NCBI GenBank assembly: GCA_965649825.1
Contig: OZ287703.1
Span: 372,001 to 436,000 of the forward strand
Length of the DNA stretch: 64,000 nucleotides
Source of the DNA: Penicillus capitatus
Lineage: Eukaryota > Chlorophyta
Direction of reading: 5' to 3'
Both the position numbers and the translations under genes were made by a program. Of the stretch, positions 11,390 through 21,576 are shown one piece after another. Under the pieces are notes generated by a model. The model saw nothing but the letters and a program-made list of their open reading frames with translations, was not told where the DNA came from and made no database searches. Every line of letters begins with the position of its first letter. Position 1 is the stretch's first letter.

Positions 11390-13422
11390 ATGATGACGGA
11401 TGCGACAGAGAATCTGAAAGAGCCTCCCGATGGTGCCATTATCCAAGAAGGTCCCGTCAAGATCGAACAGTTCGGCAACAAAGTCTTCTACAACAAAGCG
11501 CAGGCATGATGCCTTCTGTGAGACAGAATAGAATGATATGATTTGTCTAGTGCTCTAATCGTGACATCTCCGTTGCCGTACTGAAGCATTTTGAAAAGAT
11601 TAGACGGGAGGAGATTGCATCTGGGAAACTGAAATTGCATTCACGTCGAGGAAAGACCATACCGAACGCCCCTCGTTTACAGCCCTTTCTCGCTAATCAT
11701 GCCGTAGATCCCATTGCACGCGCTGTGATGCCCGGCAGAGATGATGTGACAGGAGATAGAAGGGTTGAAAATCTTTGAAGGTCTCACGGCATCCGGTTTG
11801 AGATCCATACGGTATGCGATGGAAGTCCCTGGAGTGGGTGCCGTTGTTGCCTGCGATCTGGACAGTACTGCTGTAGAGGCGACAAAAAAACATGCTGCCA
11901 TGAACGGCGTGGCTGATAAAATCTATCCCCTTCACGCAGACGCACATCTTCACATGCTTCAGCACCCTCAGGTTATCCACATGCGGTTGTCAAGCGAAGA
12001 AGTGCTTGCCGGTGTGATGCTGCAGTTTTATGATGTCATCGATCTGGATCCGTACGGAACGCCCGTGACGTTTCTTGACAGTGCGGTACAGTCGATTGCT
12101 GAGGGCGGCATGCTTTGTGTGACGGCCACGGATTCTGCCGTCTTATGTGGCGGCAATCCTGAAGTGTGTTACACAAAGTATGGCAGTATTTCACTTAAGA
12201 GGGGCTACTGTCACGAAATGGCCATACGCATTCTGCTACAATGTATCGACGCCCATGCCAACCGGTGCCATCCTCTGTCGAATCACACTTTCTGATGGCG
12301 GACTGGTGTTAGGTACAAAAGAGTGATCGTTCCAATCGTATCAATACATGTGGATTTCTATGTCCGAGTATTTGTTCGTGTGTTCACTTCGGCTCAATTG
12401 GCAAAATTCTCGCCGACCAAACTGGCTATGGTTTACCAGGTTGATCTCATTGTTTATAGCATCAGCAGATTCTCCATGACATGAGTGTGATGTAGAGTAC
12501 AGCGTGTGAGTCTTTTTACTTCCAGCCTTTGTGTGTCAAAAAGGCAGAAGGAAAATCTAATCCAAAATTTGGGCCAGCAACGGCACCGGCTGTTCCGCAC
12601 AAGTGTCCCGAAACGGACTCCAGGTTCAACGTGGGCGGTCCCATTTGGATAGATCCGATGCACGATGCCCAGTGGGTCAAAGCGATTCTGGAAGCCATAC
12701 GAAAAGAACCTGTACCTTACACAACACAGAGCAAAGTCGTGGGGTGCGCACTCTTTAGCTGCATTATGCAACGTATGTCTCACACGCTTCTGTCTGCTGC
12801 AGACTGCTGACTTCTATCCAAGAAGAACTCCTCGATGCACCGCTGTATATCGATCTGCATCTGCTCTGTAAGAACGTGCATGCCGTAGTGCCAACTATGA
12901 ACTACTTCACCTCGGCCATTGCCAATCAAGGATTCAGGCAGACATCCCTGCTTTGTTGTGGGCCCGACGGCAGATTGTTTTGCAGAGTTTCGTTGACGCA
13001 TTGTAATCCGAAGGCTTTCAAGACGGATGCTCCTTTTGACATGGTGTGGGATATGCTCCGTGCATGGATTAAGGAACAGCCACTCAATCAGAAACCTGAA
13101 CCTGGATCGGTAGCTGCGAAAATCCTTGAAAAGGTGAGATCTTTGTCCGTCAGGTTATTGGTGTACTTATCGACACTGTATGAACTAGGAAGTAAAATAT
13201 GACATTAAATTCTCGAACCGACCGGTCAGCAATGCTCGTAAAGCAGGCGTGGCTCGTTTTGTACCGAATCCGGCTCAGTGGGGTCCGTTGCCGCGTCACG
13301 GACGAAAACAGAAAGCAGGTTCGATCATGATTGCCGGCTCTCCGCAAATTATTGTTCTTGTTTATGGTTTAGAAGGTCAAGAAGAAACGAAGAGTTCTAA
13401 GAAACACAAACAAAATATCTAG
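11390..13422 (+). CDS. TRM1: tRNA (guanine26-N2)-dimethyltransferase
   Basis: SAM-dependent enzyme that dimethylates G26 of tRNAs in nucleus and mitochondria. Ten exons: 11390-11503, 11551-11703, 11753-11971, 12026-12264, 12313-12439, 12496-12743, 12803-12937, 12986-13133, 13189-13318, 13373-13422; 520 aa. Motifs: FEGLTASGLRSIRYAMEVPG (SAM site), FYDVIDLDPYGTP (catalytic DPYG), the zinc-ligand region STACESFYFQPL, and GFRVSLTHCNPKAFKTDAP. Introns 1 (11504-11550) and 7 (12938-12985) are GC-AG. Intron 3 (11972-12025) is 54 nt, in frame and free of stops, so its removal is inferred from protein alignment only. An in-frame open extension reaches upstream to 11189 and could provide an alternative, possibly mitochondrial, start. 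Confidence 0.94.
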
Positions 13423-13775
13423 TTGCACTCAAATGCCTGTCCTTTTCATTCCTGAGTGTATTGGACATGCATGCGTCCATCGATTTGACGAACAGGGAAG
13501 CGACGAAAAGACGACCGTGGCGGACTATTGGTGTTTTGGTTGCGATTCGTGCAGTGGTCGTTTAATAGATCAAGCCAAATCTTGTCGGCTTTGCTATCAT
13601 CTCCGATTCCACAACGACAGGGACCCAGTGTAAGGACACACTCTTCTCGGCCCACTCGCCTGGAAGAGATCGCCGAAATCGTCTGAATTGCTCCGAAGCT
13701 GCATGCTAATTCTCATCATTCCTCGCCTGGTCGACACCGAAAAGGCTATGGCTGGATTGAGAATGCACAAAGCAG
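13423..13775. other. Convergent 3' flanks of TRM1 and HPR gene, no gene seen
   Basis: A 66-codon plus-strand frame here has no family match and overlaps possible 3' exon sequence of the minus-strand gene. I could not support a gene. It may contain the 3' UTRs of both neighbours. Confidence 0.4.
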
Positions 13776-15395
13776 TTAGGCAGAAACTCGTCTTCTTACA
13801 GCAGATACAAGCATCGTCCGAACATCGTCTGGATCAATCGACGCCAATCGATCGCTCTGCGCGAGTCGTTGCAGTGATCGAGAAAGCTTTTCTGCCCGTT
13901 GCAGATCGAACATGGCCAGTCCTCTTACGAAATCGCGAAGTACTGGACGCTTTACATCGCTCAGCGTCTTCAACGCACTCACTTTTCGCACGATCGTCAT
14001 TCCGTCGATCGGCAGTCGCTGCTTTCGATCCTTCACGATTCCTGTCAATTCGATTGCCTCTTTAGCGGAGAATTCTCTCAGGCGTTCTTCCGAAAAGGTC
14101 TCCATCGCAAGTTTCGCCGTTATCTCTTCGTCATCCTCCACAATGCGCGACGCAGTCAATGCCTTCATCGAGATAATGATTTGCTTGCGTGTGAGTTCTT
14201 GTAGGCGTGTGTCGCGCGTCAGTTCCATAAAGATTGCCATCCACATGCCACTATTGGGCACACTGAGCTGCGAGAAAGCATGGACAATGCCGACGAGTTG
14301 TGTTGTGGAGAACGTCGTCAATCGCTGGCGTTTCGTCACTTCGATGGTCACCTGATCGACCAGATTGCGATTGATGGAACGGCTATTCGCGATGGAGAAA
14401 ACAAGAGCAGCCATGCGATCTTCTGATAGATCACGAGTGCGATGCATCGAGGCGATAAATCTCTCGACCATACGATCCAGTCGCAGGTCATGACGTCCGA
14501 GAAACGAGAGACTCTTCAGAATGCTCGGCAATCGAAGCTCGAATTCATCATCCGGGTTCCGCAGGGTGGCGATTTCTTCGATCAAAACATCGAGGAGCTC
14601 TTCCACCTGAGGCATGCCGGATGCAAGTCTGATGTGCTTCTCGAATCCAGTCGGCGCTTTCGAACGTGGTGCACTGGTTTCTTGCATCCGACTTCCGAGT
14701 CTCTTCTCCGCTCGTCGCATGAGTGTCCCACACGCGTGGATCATCGTAGCGATTTCGCGAATCGTCATCTCCTTGGCATACCCTCGTTCGATCGCCAACT
14801 TGGCAACATCATTAAGAAAGTGTGCCCGATTGTGGACCTTGAATCGAGAGCAGGAGAGAAAGAGACCGACGACATCGTCCTTTCGTGTGCTGCCGATCGT
14901 TCGGGCCGCCAGATCGAGAATCGATTGTAGTGCCTTTAAATGCAGATCGAATCCGGCGAAACGACATCTTGTTAATGCCGCCACGATCTGGCGCATCTGC
15001 ACATAGTCCTGTGCGTCGTGGAGAGCGTCCAGAATGTCGCGAGGATTTTCGAATCGCCGAAAGTCGATGTATGCATGCGGTGCTGCCGGATTCGGATAAT
15101 CCAGGTCTCGTTGTTTTTCGTCCAGTTCCATTCTTTGATATCGTGCCACTGTCGGAACGGCACTCTCGGCGAAAACTATCGATGTCGGCTTTCGTTTCAG
15201 CACTTTGAGATCGGCAAAGTCCCAGTTCTCGCAATTGTCATCCAGTTCGAGACGCAGAAGCGCATTTGAACGCGATGGCCTCGACTCTGTCTCTGTCTCT
15301 CTCGTAACAGTGCTTGTTCGTTTTTCGGTGGCGAAGTTACGTATGTACACGATTCGCATCCGAGCGAATCCAGATCGACGCAGGTGACCGAACAT
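13776..15395 (-). CDS. Organellar helical-repeat protein (HPR/FASTK-like)
   Basis: Single long exon, 539 aa from the ATG at 15395. An upstream in-frame ATG would overlap the YEATS stop region and is less likely. The N-terminus is basic and aromatic (MFGHLRRSGFARMRIVYIRN), like an organelle-targeting leader. The rest is degenerate 35-40-residue alpha-helical repeats such as FENPRDILDALHDAQ, the HPR/FASTK pattern of alveolate mitochondrial RNA-binding proteins. The C-terminal RAP domain usual in this family is not seen. A good donor (GTAAGAAG with branch-like CCTAAC) lies just before the stop, so a further exon is possible, but the candidate acceptors lead to early stops. The start codon is only 37 bp beyond the upstream gene's stop. 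Confidence 0.6.
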   Translation of the reverse strand: MFGHLRRSGFARMRIVYIRNFATEKRTSTVTRETETESRPSRSNALLRLELDDNCENWDFADLKVLKRKPTSIVFAESAVPTVARYQRMELDEKQRDLDYPNPAAPHAYIDFRRFENPRDILDALHDAQDYVQMRQIVAALTRCRFAGFDLHLKALQSILDLAARTIGSTRKDDVVGLFLSCSRFKVHNRAHFLNDVAKLAIERGYAKEMTIREIATMIHACGTLMRRAEKRLGSRMQETSAPRSKAPTGFEKHIRLASGMPQVEELLDVLIEEIATLRNPDDEFELRLPSILKSLSFLGRHDLRLDRMVERFIASMHRTRDLSEDRMAALVFSIANSRSINRNLVDQVTIEVTKRQRLTTFSTTQLVGIVHAFSQLSVPNSGMWMAIFMELTRDTRLQELTRKQIIISMKALTASRIVEDDEEITAKLAMETFSEERLREFSAKEAIELTGIVKDRKQRLPIDGMTIVRKVSALKTLSDVKRPVLRDFVRGLAMFDLQRAEKLSRSLQRLAQSDRLASIDPDDVRTMLVSAVRRRVSA

Positions 15396-15432
15396 CAAAT
15401 GCGACTGTCGATTTACAATCGACGCACACGGT

Positions 15433-17618
15433 TTATACATCGTCGTCATCGTCGAAGGGATCATCAAGAGGCATGTCTTGGTTCCCAGAAGCGGCTCCAA
15501 AGGAACTTCCGCTGGCCTTAGGAGTGTCATGCCGGTCGCTACTGTTTTCCTCAGCTGGTGGATCAGCTAATAACGCAAATTCGTGAACGGCCCCTCTAAT
15601 GACGTCTTCAGACGTCGGATCCGCGCATTCGCCACTCGAAGACACATCTTCGTACAGTGGCATTGCCTCTTCTTTGATTTCGATGCTCTCTTTCGAACCG
15701 GAATCTTCCATTCCGTAAGGAGCATCTCCATCGAATCTCGACGTTCCTGAGACGGGGTCGATGGCTTCGATGTCGAGATCCGGGGTATGTGGATCCACAT
15801 CTCCTTCTGCTTTATCCGCCCTCTGTGAATGCGGCTCATCAAGAGACGGATGCGTTTCAGCAAAATCCATCTGCATGTCGCTTGTCGGATGGCCGCCGTT
15901 TCCTGCCCAGAACGTAAGCCTAGATGATACGGCAGGGACGACCGATACCTCCAAGCATTGCAGCAGATCTGGGCAATTCTCTTTCAAACCGCACAGGCTG
16001 ATCCGGTCGATCTCCATCGATCACGATCTTCATCCTGCGTTGCACTTCTGACACTCCCTTCGCTTCACGTACTGTGTCTGCTGTCTGTTGTTTGGCAGAA
16101 CGAATCTCTCTGGTCTGGGATTGTTCGGTTAATCGAGCTGCCATTGGCACATCGATCTGGATGCCATTCGCCTCAGCTTTGTCCATCAGGGTGCGCATTT
16201 CGTTGCGGATTCTGGACTTCACCAAATTGATACGATGCATGCAATCATCGACGAGGTGACTGCTGTACCTAATCGGTCAGTCAATAGCCTTACGCAGACA
16301 GACACGGTGGCAGTGCACACCTGGGAAAAAAGGAATCGTAATGAGACATTGCTGCTCGGTGGTCTTCCTCTTGACGCACTCTCTGGAAAAATGCAGCTGG
16401 TGGTTCACTAAACACAATCTCATCATACTTCTCATCCACCACTGGTCTCCTTGTTGAAGGTTCACCTAAAGTGCACAGCAACCGTCATCTGCTTGCCTTT
16501 TCAGGCAAACATTTTGCACACTCGTCGTATAGAGCTTGAGGGAATGCGTCATAGCTATCGGTGGTCCGACGACATCGTCATGAAATTCGATAAACACCCC
16601 GATCTCAAACTCGCCCCATCCTGCAACACGTTCTGTTTGATAAGGCCAAGCGACGCGACTGCTTAATGAGAACACCCGTCTCTTCCAGCTCGTAAGGAGG
16701 TCTGTCGATAATGCGCTCTGGCTGAGAAAAACTTGGATGCAGATGGAACCGGACACGGCGAATGACGTGCGACAGATCAATGCCGCCAGGCGAACGAACG
16801 TACACCACCCAGCGATAGCATTTCTTCTCCGGCGCTTTTTTCCCTAAGTCACCCACCCCCTTAATCACTCACTGACTGTCACATCATTCTCACTCTTTAC
16901 CCAACCAGAAGGCAATGGATCCCACACAAATGGGCAGCACAAATGATCCATGCTCGATCCGCACTGTCCCTCTGCCATCTGTATAGATGGGAAAAGGATA
17001 GTCGATCACTTGCTCCTCCATTCTCTTTTCTTTCTTGGCAGAATGATCTCCCGTAGTTCTCTCACGGGCTGAAGATCCCACATGACCGGAGTCTGCCCGT
17101 CGACGGAGACCCTCCACGTCCGAGACGTCATTCTCGCCTTCGCTCTCCACATCCATGTCGCGAAGCTTTGTCGGCGCAACTCGGCGACGAGCTCGACCCA
17201 CTGACGGCAACGACGTCCCTTCGATTCTTCGGACAGATTCGTGGGCCGCCGAGCTGCCATGCGTCTCGAAATCGGTACCGCCTCCACTGCGACGCTCTTG
17301 TGTCACAGGAGGTTCGCGAGAAAGCCGTCCGCGTCCGCGTCCAGCACGCGAAGGCGGACGGCCTTTACGCTTCCCTCCTCGACGAATGGCCACAGGATTT
17401 CCACTGGACACAGAGACCGTCGCATAGCGTTCTGCCGAACGAACGCACGTTTTCTCTTCGGCTTTGGCGTCCGAATCGCGAACGGAAAGCGTACGATTCG
17501 AGCTCTGTTGCTGTTGGCTTTCGAGTTCAGCCTCAATCAATGGAAGCTGTTGCCCGACATCACGTTTCCAAGGAGAGCGTCCTCTTCCGCGTCGACCTCG
17601 AGCACTCGTTGGTGGCAT
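15433..17618 (-). CDS. YEATS-domain chromatin reader (GAS41/Yaf9-like)
   Basis: Acyl-lysine histone reader found in NuA4, SWR1 and related complexes. Exons (minus): 17618-16901, 16843-16676, 16620-16522, 16465-16321, 16268-15949, 15902-15433; 639 aa. YEATS strands in order: VLPICVGSIAFWLGK, YRWVVYVRSPGGIDLSHVIR, RFHLHPSFSQPERIIDRPPY, ETGWGEFEIGVFIEF (aromatic reader loop), then YDEIVFSEPPAAFFQR. Domain position is unusual: a long basic, Arg/Gly-rich disordered region (about 200 aa) precedes it and an acidic tail ending DDPFDDDDDV follows, so it may be a lineage-specific subunit. Introns are 46-57 nt. Intron 1 contains TGATGTGAC. Confidence 0.92.
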
Positions 17619-17670
17619 AGAGATTCTAATTCCACGACGAAGTGTCGTACTTTTTGAAAACGCATATCAC

Positions 17671-19128
17671 ATGGAACAGCATCGTTGGTCGTGCCTCGAA
17701 TCTGGCCTTATCGAACAAGTCGTTTTCTGTTTGAAAGCAACGCAAAGATGGAAACGCGACGGACGGTCTCTTCGCCTTATCAACCGCCACTGGTGTCTCG
17801 AAGTCGACCGGCACATTTTCAGCGTTGAACCACATGCGAGTCGTGATATCATCGCTCAGGATTTGCCCTCGTTGCTCAAGTTCTCACGCCTTGTCTCCCT
17901 CGATGCCACGCGCTTCGTCAGGGAATACGAGGCACAGAACTTTCCATCCTTGGGAATCCTTAGGCGTCTACCCCATCTCTCACGTCTGAAGCTTGCAAGT
18001 GACCGTTGGAATGGAATCGGCCTTCCAGCACTAATCACAATGCCCAGAATCCAGTCCCTTTGTCTCGAAACACAATCCCAAGCACACGTCACTCAAAAAG
18101 ACTTGCACTTTCTGAGCCGACTTCCGTTGAAAGAGCTTTCCATTCGCTGTCCTCTTCATCGAATGGAGCCTTTCTTTCGTCGATGTCGCAGTTTGGAATG
18201 GCTTGATGCCCAAGTATACCCTGGTGATGTGCGTTTTCCATACGACGCATCATTGCTCAATGGACTAAAAACCTTGAAACTGACTTTTCGCACAGCGGGG
18301 CATAGCTTTGAACTACCAGATCTGGGTTTCTTATCATCGGTGAGAAGTTTGACAGATATCGACGTGATGTCCTTCTGCAGTGAGGATTTGGACTGGTCGG
18401 TGCATCTACCGCATTTGAAGAGTCTCAAAATCGCAGTGGCATCGATGGACGTATTATCAACCGTGGCCTTCCTTCATACGCTGCAACGACTGGCGGTTTT
18501 CCACGTTCGAAGCAGTACATCGCAGTCACTCGATATGGGACACGTCATTCGACACGGCACTCAATTGCAATCCTTGCACTTGAATGGCTTCAAAGTCGAC
18601 TGTCAGCTCATCAAAGAGCATCTACAGGAACTTGAATCGTTGGCATTGGATACCTGCTGTTTCCAGAACAGCCAGTTCTTCTTCATGGATCTCAAACCTT
18701 TAAAGAAACTGGCATTTCACTGCATTCGAGATCCTTTTGCATCTCTTTGTCTAGGGTCTGCTGTTCTCACTCGTCTAACCGTTTTGAAGCTTTCTCTGAA
18801 ATCTGTCGATGCTGTAACAACAATTTCACGTCTCAAGCAACTCATCTGCTTGGGCCTTCGCACCTGTTATCCACTCTCTACCCATGCCTTACAACAACTG
18901 GGAACATTACCATCTTTGATGACATTTGGTGTTTCGCCACCCTTTCCAGAATCGTCTGTGAGCTTGTTCATGAACACGGACATGATGCGCCAGTTAGAAC
19001 TATTATACCTTCCAGATGCATGTTCCATTGTCGACGTCTCGTCTCATTCATTTTTCAAAAAGGAGGGACGACACCTCAAAATAGAAACAGAGCCAGAAGT
19101 CTTTGAATCTTTCATGCGTGCTGTTTGA
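17671..19128 (+). CDS. F-box-like leucine-rich-repeat protein
   Basis: Intronless, 485 aa, starting at the ATG at 17671, 52 bp from the divergent YEATS start. Repeating units of about 24-27 residues show the LxxLxL pattern, for example HLSRLKLASDRW, HLKSLKIAVASM, QLQSLHLNGFKV, LTVLKLSLKSVD. The first 50 residues (GLIEQVVFCLKATQRWKRDG, then LRLINRHW) look like a weak F-box. If so, it would be a substrate adaptor for an SCF ubiquitin ligase; that is inference. The lack of introns is unusual in this window and could mean a retrocopy or transfer. Confidence 0.7.
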   Translation: MEQHRWSCLESGLIEQVVFCLKATQRWKRDGRSLRLINRHWCLEVDRHIFSVEPHASRDIIAQDLPSLLKFSRLVSLDATRFVREYEAQNFPSLGILRRLPHLSRLKLASDRWNGIGLPALITMPRIQSLCLETQSQAHVTQKDLHFLSRLPLKELSIRCPLHRMEPFFRRCRSLEWLDAQVYPGDVRFPYDASLLNGLKTLKLTFRTAGHSFELPDLGFLSSVRSLTDIDVMSFCSEDLDWSVHLPHLKSLKIAVASMDVLSTVAFLHTLQRLAVFHVRSSTSQSLDMGHVIRHGTQLQSLHLNGFKVDCQLIKEHLQELESLALDTCCFQNSQFFFMDLKPLKKLAFHCIRDPFASLCLGSAVLTRLTVLKLSLKSVDAVTTISRLKQLICLGLRTCYPLSTHALQQLGTLPSLMTFGVSPPFPESSVSLFMNTDMMRQLELLYLPDACSIVDVSSHSFFKKEGRHLKIETEPEVFESFMRAV

Positions 19129-19470
19129 TATGGAAAATAAGGGAGAGACTTCTTTTCCATTTCTGAGTGTACAATTCTTGCCCGGTGTGTGTTCGTTTTT
19201 GCTATTATCTGGTTAACGAGTTGGCACTGTTGAGCATTCTGTCTCTAGCACGAAGCTATATGTCTTTTTTATGTATTCTGTCTTGAGCACGAAGATTCTA
19301 TAACAACGTCACCATCGAGTCAATATTCCACGGAAGAAATTGCAATGCTACTCGTTCTCATATGCTATGCTCTTCGATTTCTTTATCGAATCATAACATT
19401 CTTTAGTCTTTGATTTCAACTTGTTCTCTTTGTATGTGACGGTTGGCTGTGTGTGTGTTTCGTTTTTCTC
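19129..19470. other. Intergenic, nothing recognised
   Basis: AT-rich sequence downstream of the LRR gene, with no open frame of note and no recognised signal. Confidence 0.4.
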
Positions 19471-19479
19471 TGACAGACA

Positions 19480-20710
19480 TGGACAACCATTCTACTGCCA
19501 TTGCGGTTTCAATATTGGCCGCGTCATCAATGTATCAGTTCTATAATACAAACTCGAGTTATCGACATACGATCCCCACGCATTCGCCAATACTGTGGGT
19601 GGATATATGGGAGGATGGTTCGCAATTCGATCCATCAGAGTTGATAAATATTTCGGTGTGATCTGTGGTAAATCTCGATGAATTAAGCACGCGACAGAGA
19701 AAAAAGCGCTTCGTCTTTTTCGAAGATCGACAGGATCGATGCGTCTGCTCTGGATTTTGGCGCAAGCGTCATGGAGTACGGAATCAGAAAACGCGTCGAC
19801 AAAATCCATCGCGAACTGCAGGAGATTCGCCAATCGCAATATCTCCCGCTTGTCGCTTCAAGACAAGGCATTGACACTCCCCGGAGAGATGCGCTAAAGC
19901 AGTTCGTTGCAGCAGAAGACGAAAATGGACGGGACCTTGTATCTGACGATTGGACAGTCGCTACGGCACAGTTCAGCGAGGAGCGCTTTCGACGCTACAA
20001 CGCAGAAAAGGACAGGCAAATGTTGTTGAGGGCACAGCGCGGGTAACAAAAGCCAAACGACCGAAGAAACGTGCCACGTCCTCTTCATTTCGGCCATAGT
20101 TTGCAGATGGGTTGTTTGCACGACGGATACGCGTCGGATCTTGAAAGAGATCGCCAACGCACGAATAGCAAAAATGCCAACATGTTTCACCAGGTGAGTG
20201 CTCTTTTGCTAGAGATCGTCCTTGTTGCGATGCGTTGTGACGCCATCTCAAAAAGGACGACTGGATGGAATGTTATCGCCGAACAGACTATCCTGAATAT
20301 CAGAAGGCAGAAGAAGCTCTTTCGGCAGATCTTTACGGCGGCGGTTCGAACGAGCACAGCGCCATTGTCTCGAATGCACACAACACCGCCTTTGAGAAAG
20401 CAGACAGTTCGCACACGAATGACACGTCGGGCGCTCTTCTGAAGAATCTCGCAAGGTTCGCGCGCTGTCCGTCTTGCGAAACGATGCGGGGTTGAACCAT
20501 TTGGTTAGTTGGTCGTCTGTCGTCGGTGACATTGCGGACGACACTCCGCGCGTCGTTTTTGAGTATAGAAGCGATAAGACATGTCGTCATCGCGGATTGG
20601 CGCAACAGAAGAAAATGCAAGATCGAGCCATCCGAACGATATCCGAACGATCGACAAGGCAGCGTTTGAAGGCTCTGCCCATTCCGGTGACAACATCACA
20701 ACCTATGTGA
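19480..20710 (+). CDS. Hypothetical spliced coiled-coil protein
   Basis: Several plus-strand open pieces look like exons of one gene but I cannot fix the model. The best piece (about 19700-20040) is highly charged and helical (MEYGIRKRVDKIHRELQEIR; RFRRYNAEKDRQMLLRAQ). Later pieces around 20265-20460 and 20510-20710 have similar composition, separated by GT...AG gaps such as 20192-20253 starting GTGAGTGCTC. An antisense frame (19492-19839) is also open, so the strand is not certain. No family recognised; the stop at about 20708 is tentative. Confidence 0.35.
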
Positions 20711-21576
20711 GATCTCTCTTGCGGCATCTGAGATTGCTTTGGCGGCTGTCTTAACGATTCCGCGACCGAGTGGATATATCACATAGGTACAAGCAGATGT
20801 TGGAAGAGCAAAAAATCAACAGACTTGTGAACTTGCATACGCGAAGAGCCTTTTTGACAAAGATGCAGCGACCTTTTGTGTTTCAAAGCCGTTGTCGTCA
20901 GTCGGGGAAGCGCGACACTTCTCAAGAGTTCGAGGTGTAAAGTGCTCGTCGCTCAACATCAGCAACATATTGTCTGAAGAGAACCGACTTCCTTCGAGAC
21001 ACGTGCACCTCCTCCTCAGTTTAAACAGGAAAAGAGCTCTAGGGTTTTCTGTTTAGTAGAATCTACCTCTTACGGTTTTTTTTTTCGTTCTGTAACGGAT
21101 CTATTCTGCCAAAAATCTTTGAGTCAGAAGAAAGTGTTGCAGAGATGATGGATGCTACGGTGTTGACTAACGTGTTGCTTTTGAGGTTTCGTACACTCTT
21201 ACGCCAGACGGAAATGTATTTCTCTGCGTGGCATCAAAGGAGGAGTTTGCGACAATCCTCTCAGTTTCTCTCTCCTAACAGCTGACAATACACACACTGC
21301 TTTCTCAGAAGAGTGCAGACTGAATCCGTTGTGTTGCCAATGCAATAGCCTTTCCTCTTTTCCTAACGTAGATTAGAAGTGCAATATGATTTCTCGGACA
21401 TGGACGAACAGATTTGCTTTCGACTAATGAATCAAAGCATAAGTTATGTAGAAATTCATTCCTTCTATAGCGGTCACACCGCGAGAGAAAGCTGACGCGG
21501 ATACTCAGAAAGATGCCATATTAATTCGTAAACCACCATCGCTTCCAGTCAACAACATAAGCTAGACAGAATACTA
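20711..21576. other. Intergenic, no gene seen
   Basis: About 870 bp without a supportable frame. The last part (about 21460-21576) resembles 25260-25398 and is the 3' flank of the tandem sulfotransferase repeat. Confidence 0.45.

Larger units (their letters stand above)
9747..11425. repeat. Segmental duplication, copy B
   Basis: Counterpart of 2759-4460. It begins GTCTCACTGCATGTGG and runs to GCGACAGAGAATC inside TRM1 exon 1. It includes IWS1 copy B and the IWS1-TRM1 divergent promoter. Because TRM1 is complete here, this is probably the ancestral location. Confidence 0.93.

Noticed and set aside
17168-17657. Long plus-strand frames over the YEATS N-terminal exon
   Set aside because: They are shadows of the Arg/Gly-rich minus-strand exon, whose frame continues into the YEATS domain.
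19492-19839. 115-codon minus-strand frame
   Set aside because: It overlaps plus-strand pieces that look more like coding sequence. Neither strand has a family match, so no separate gene is called.
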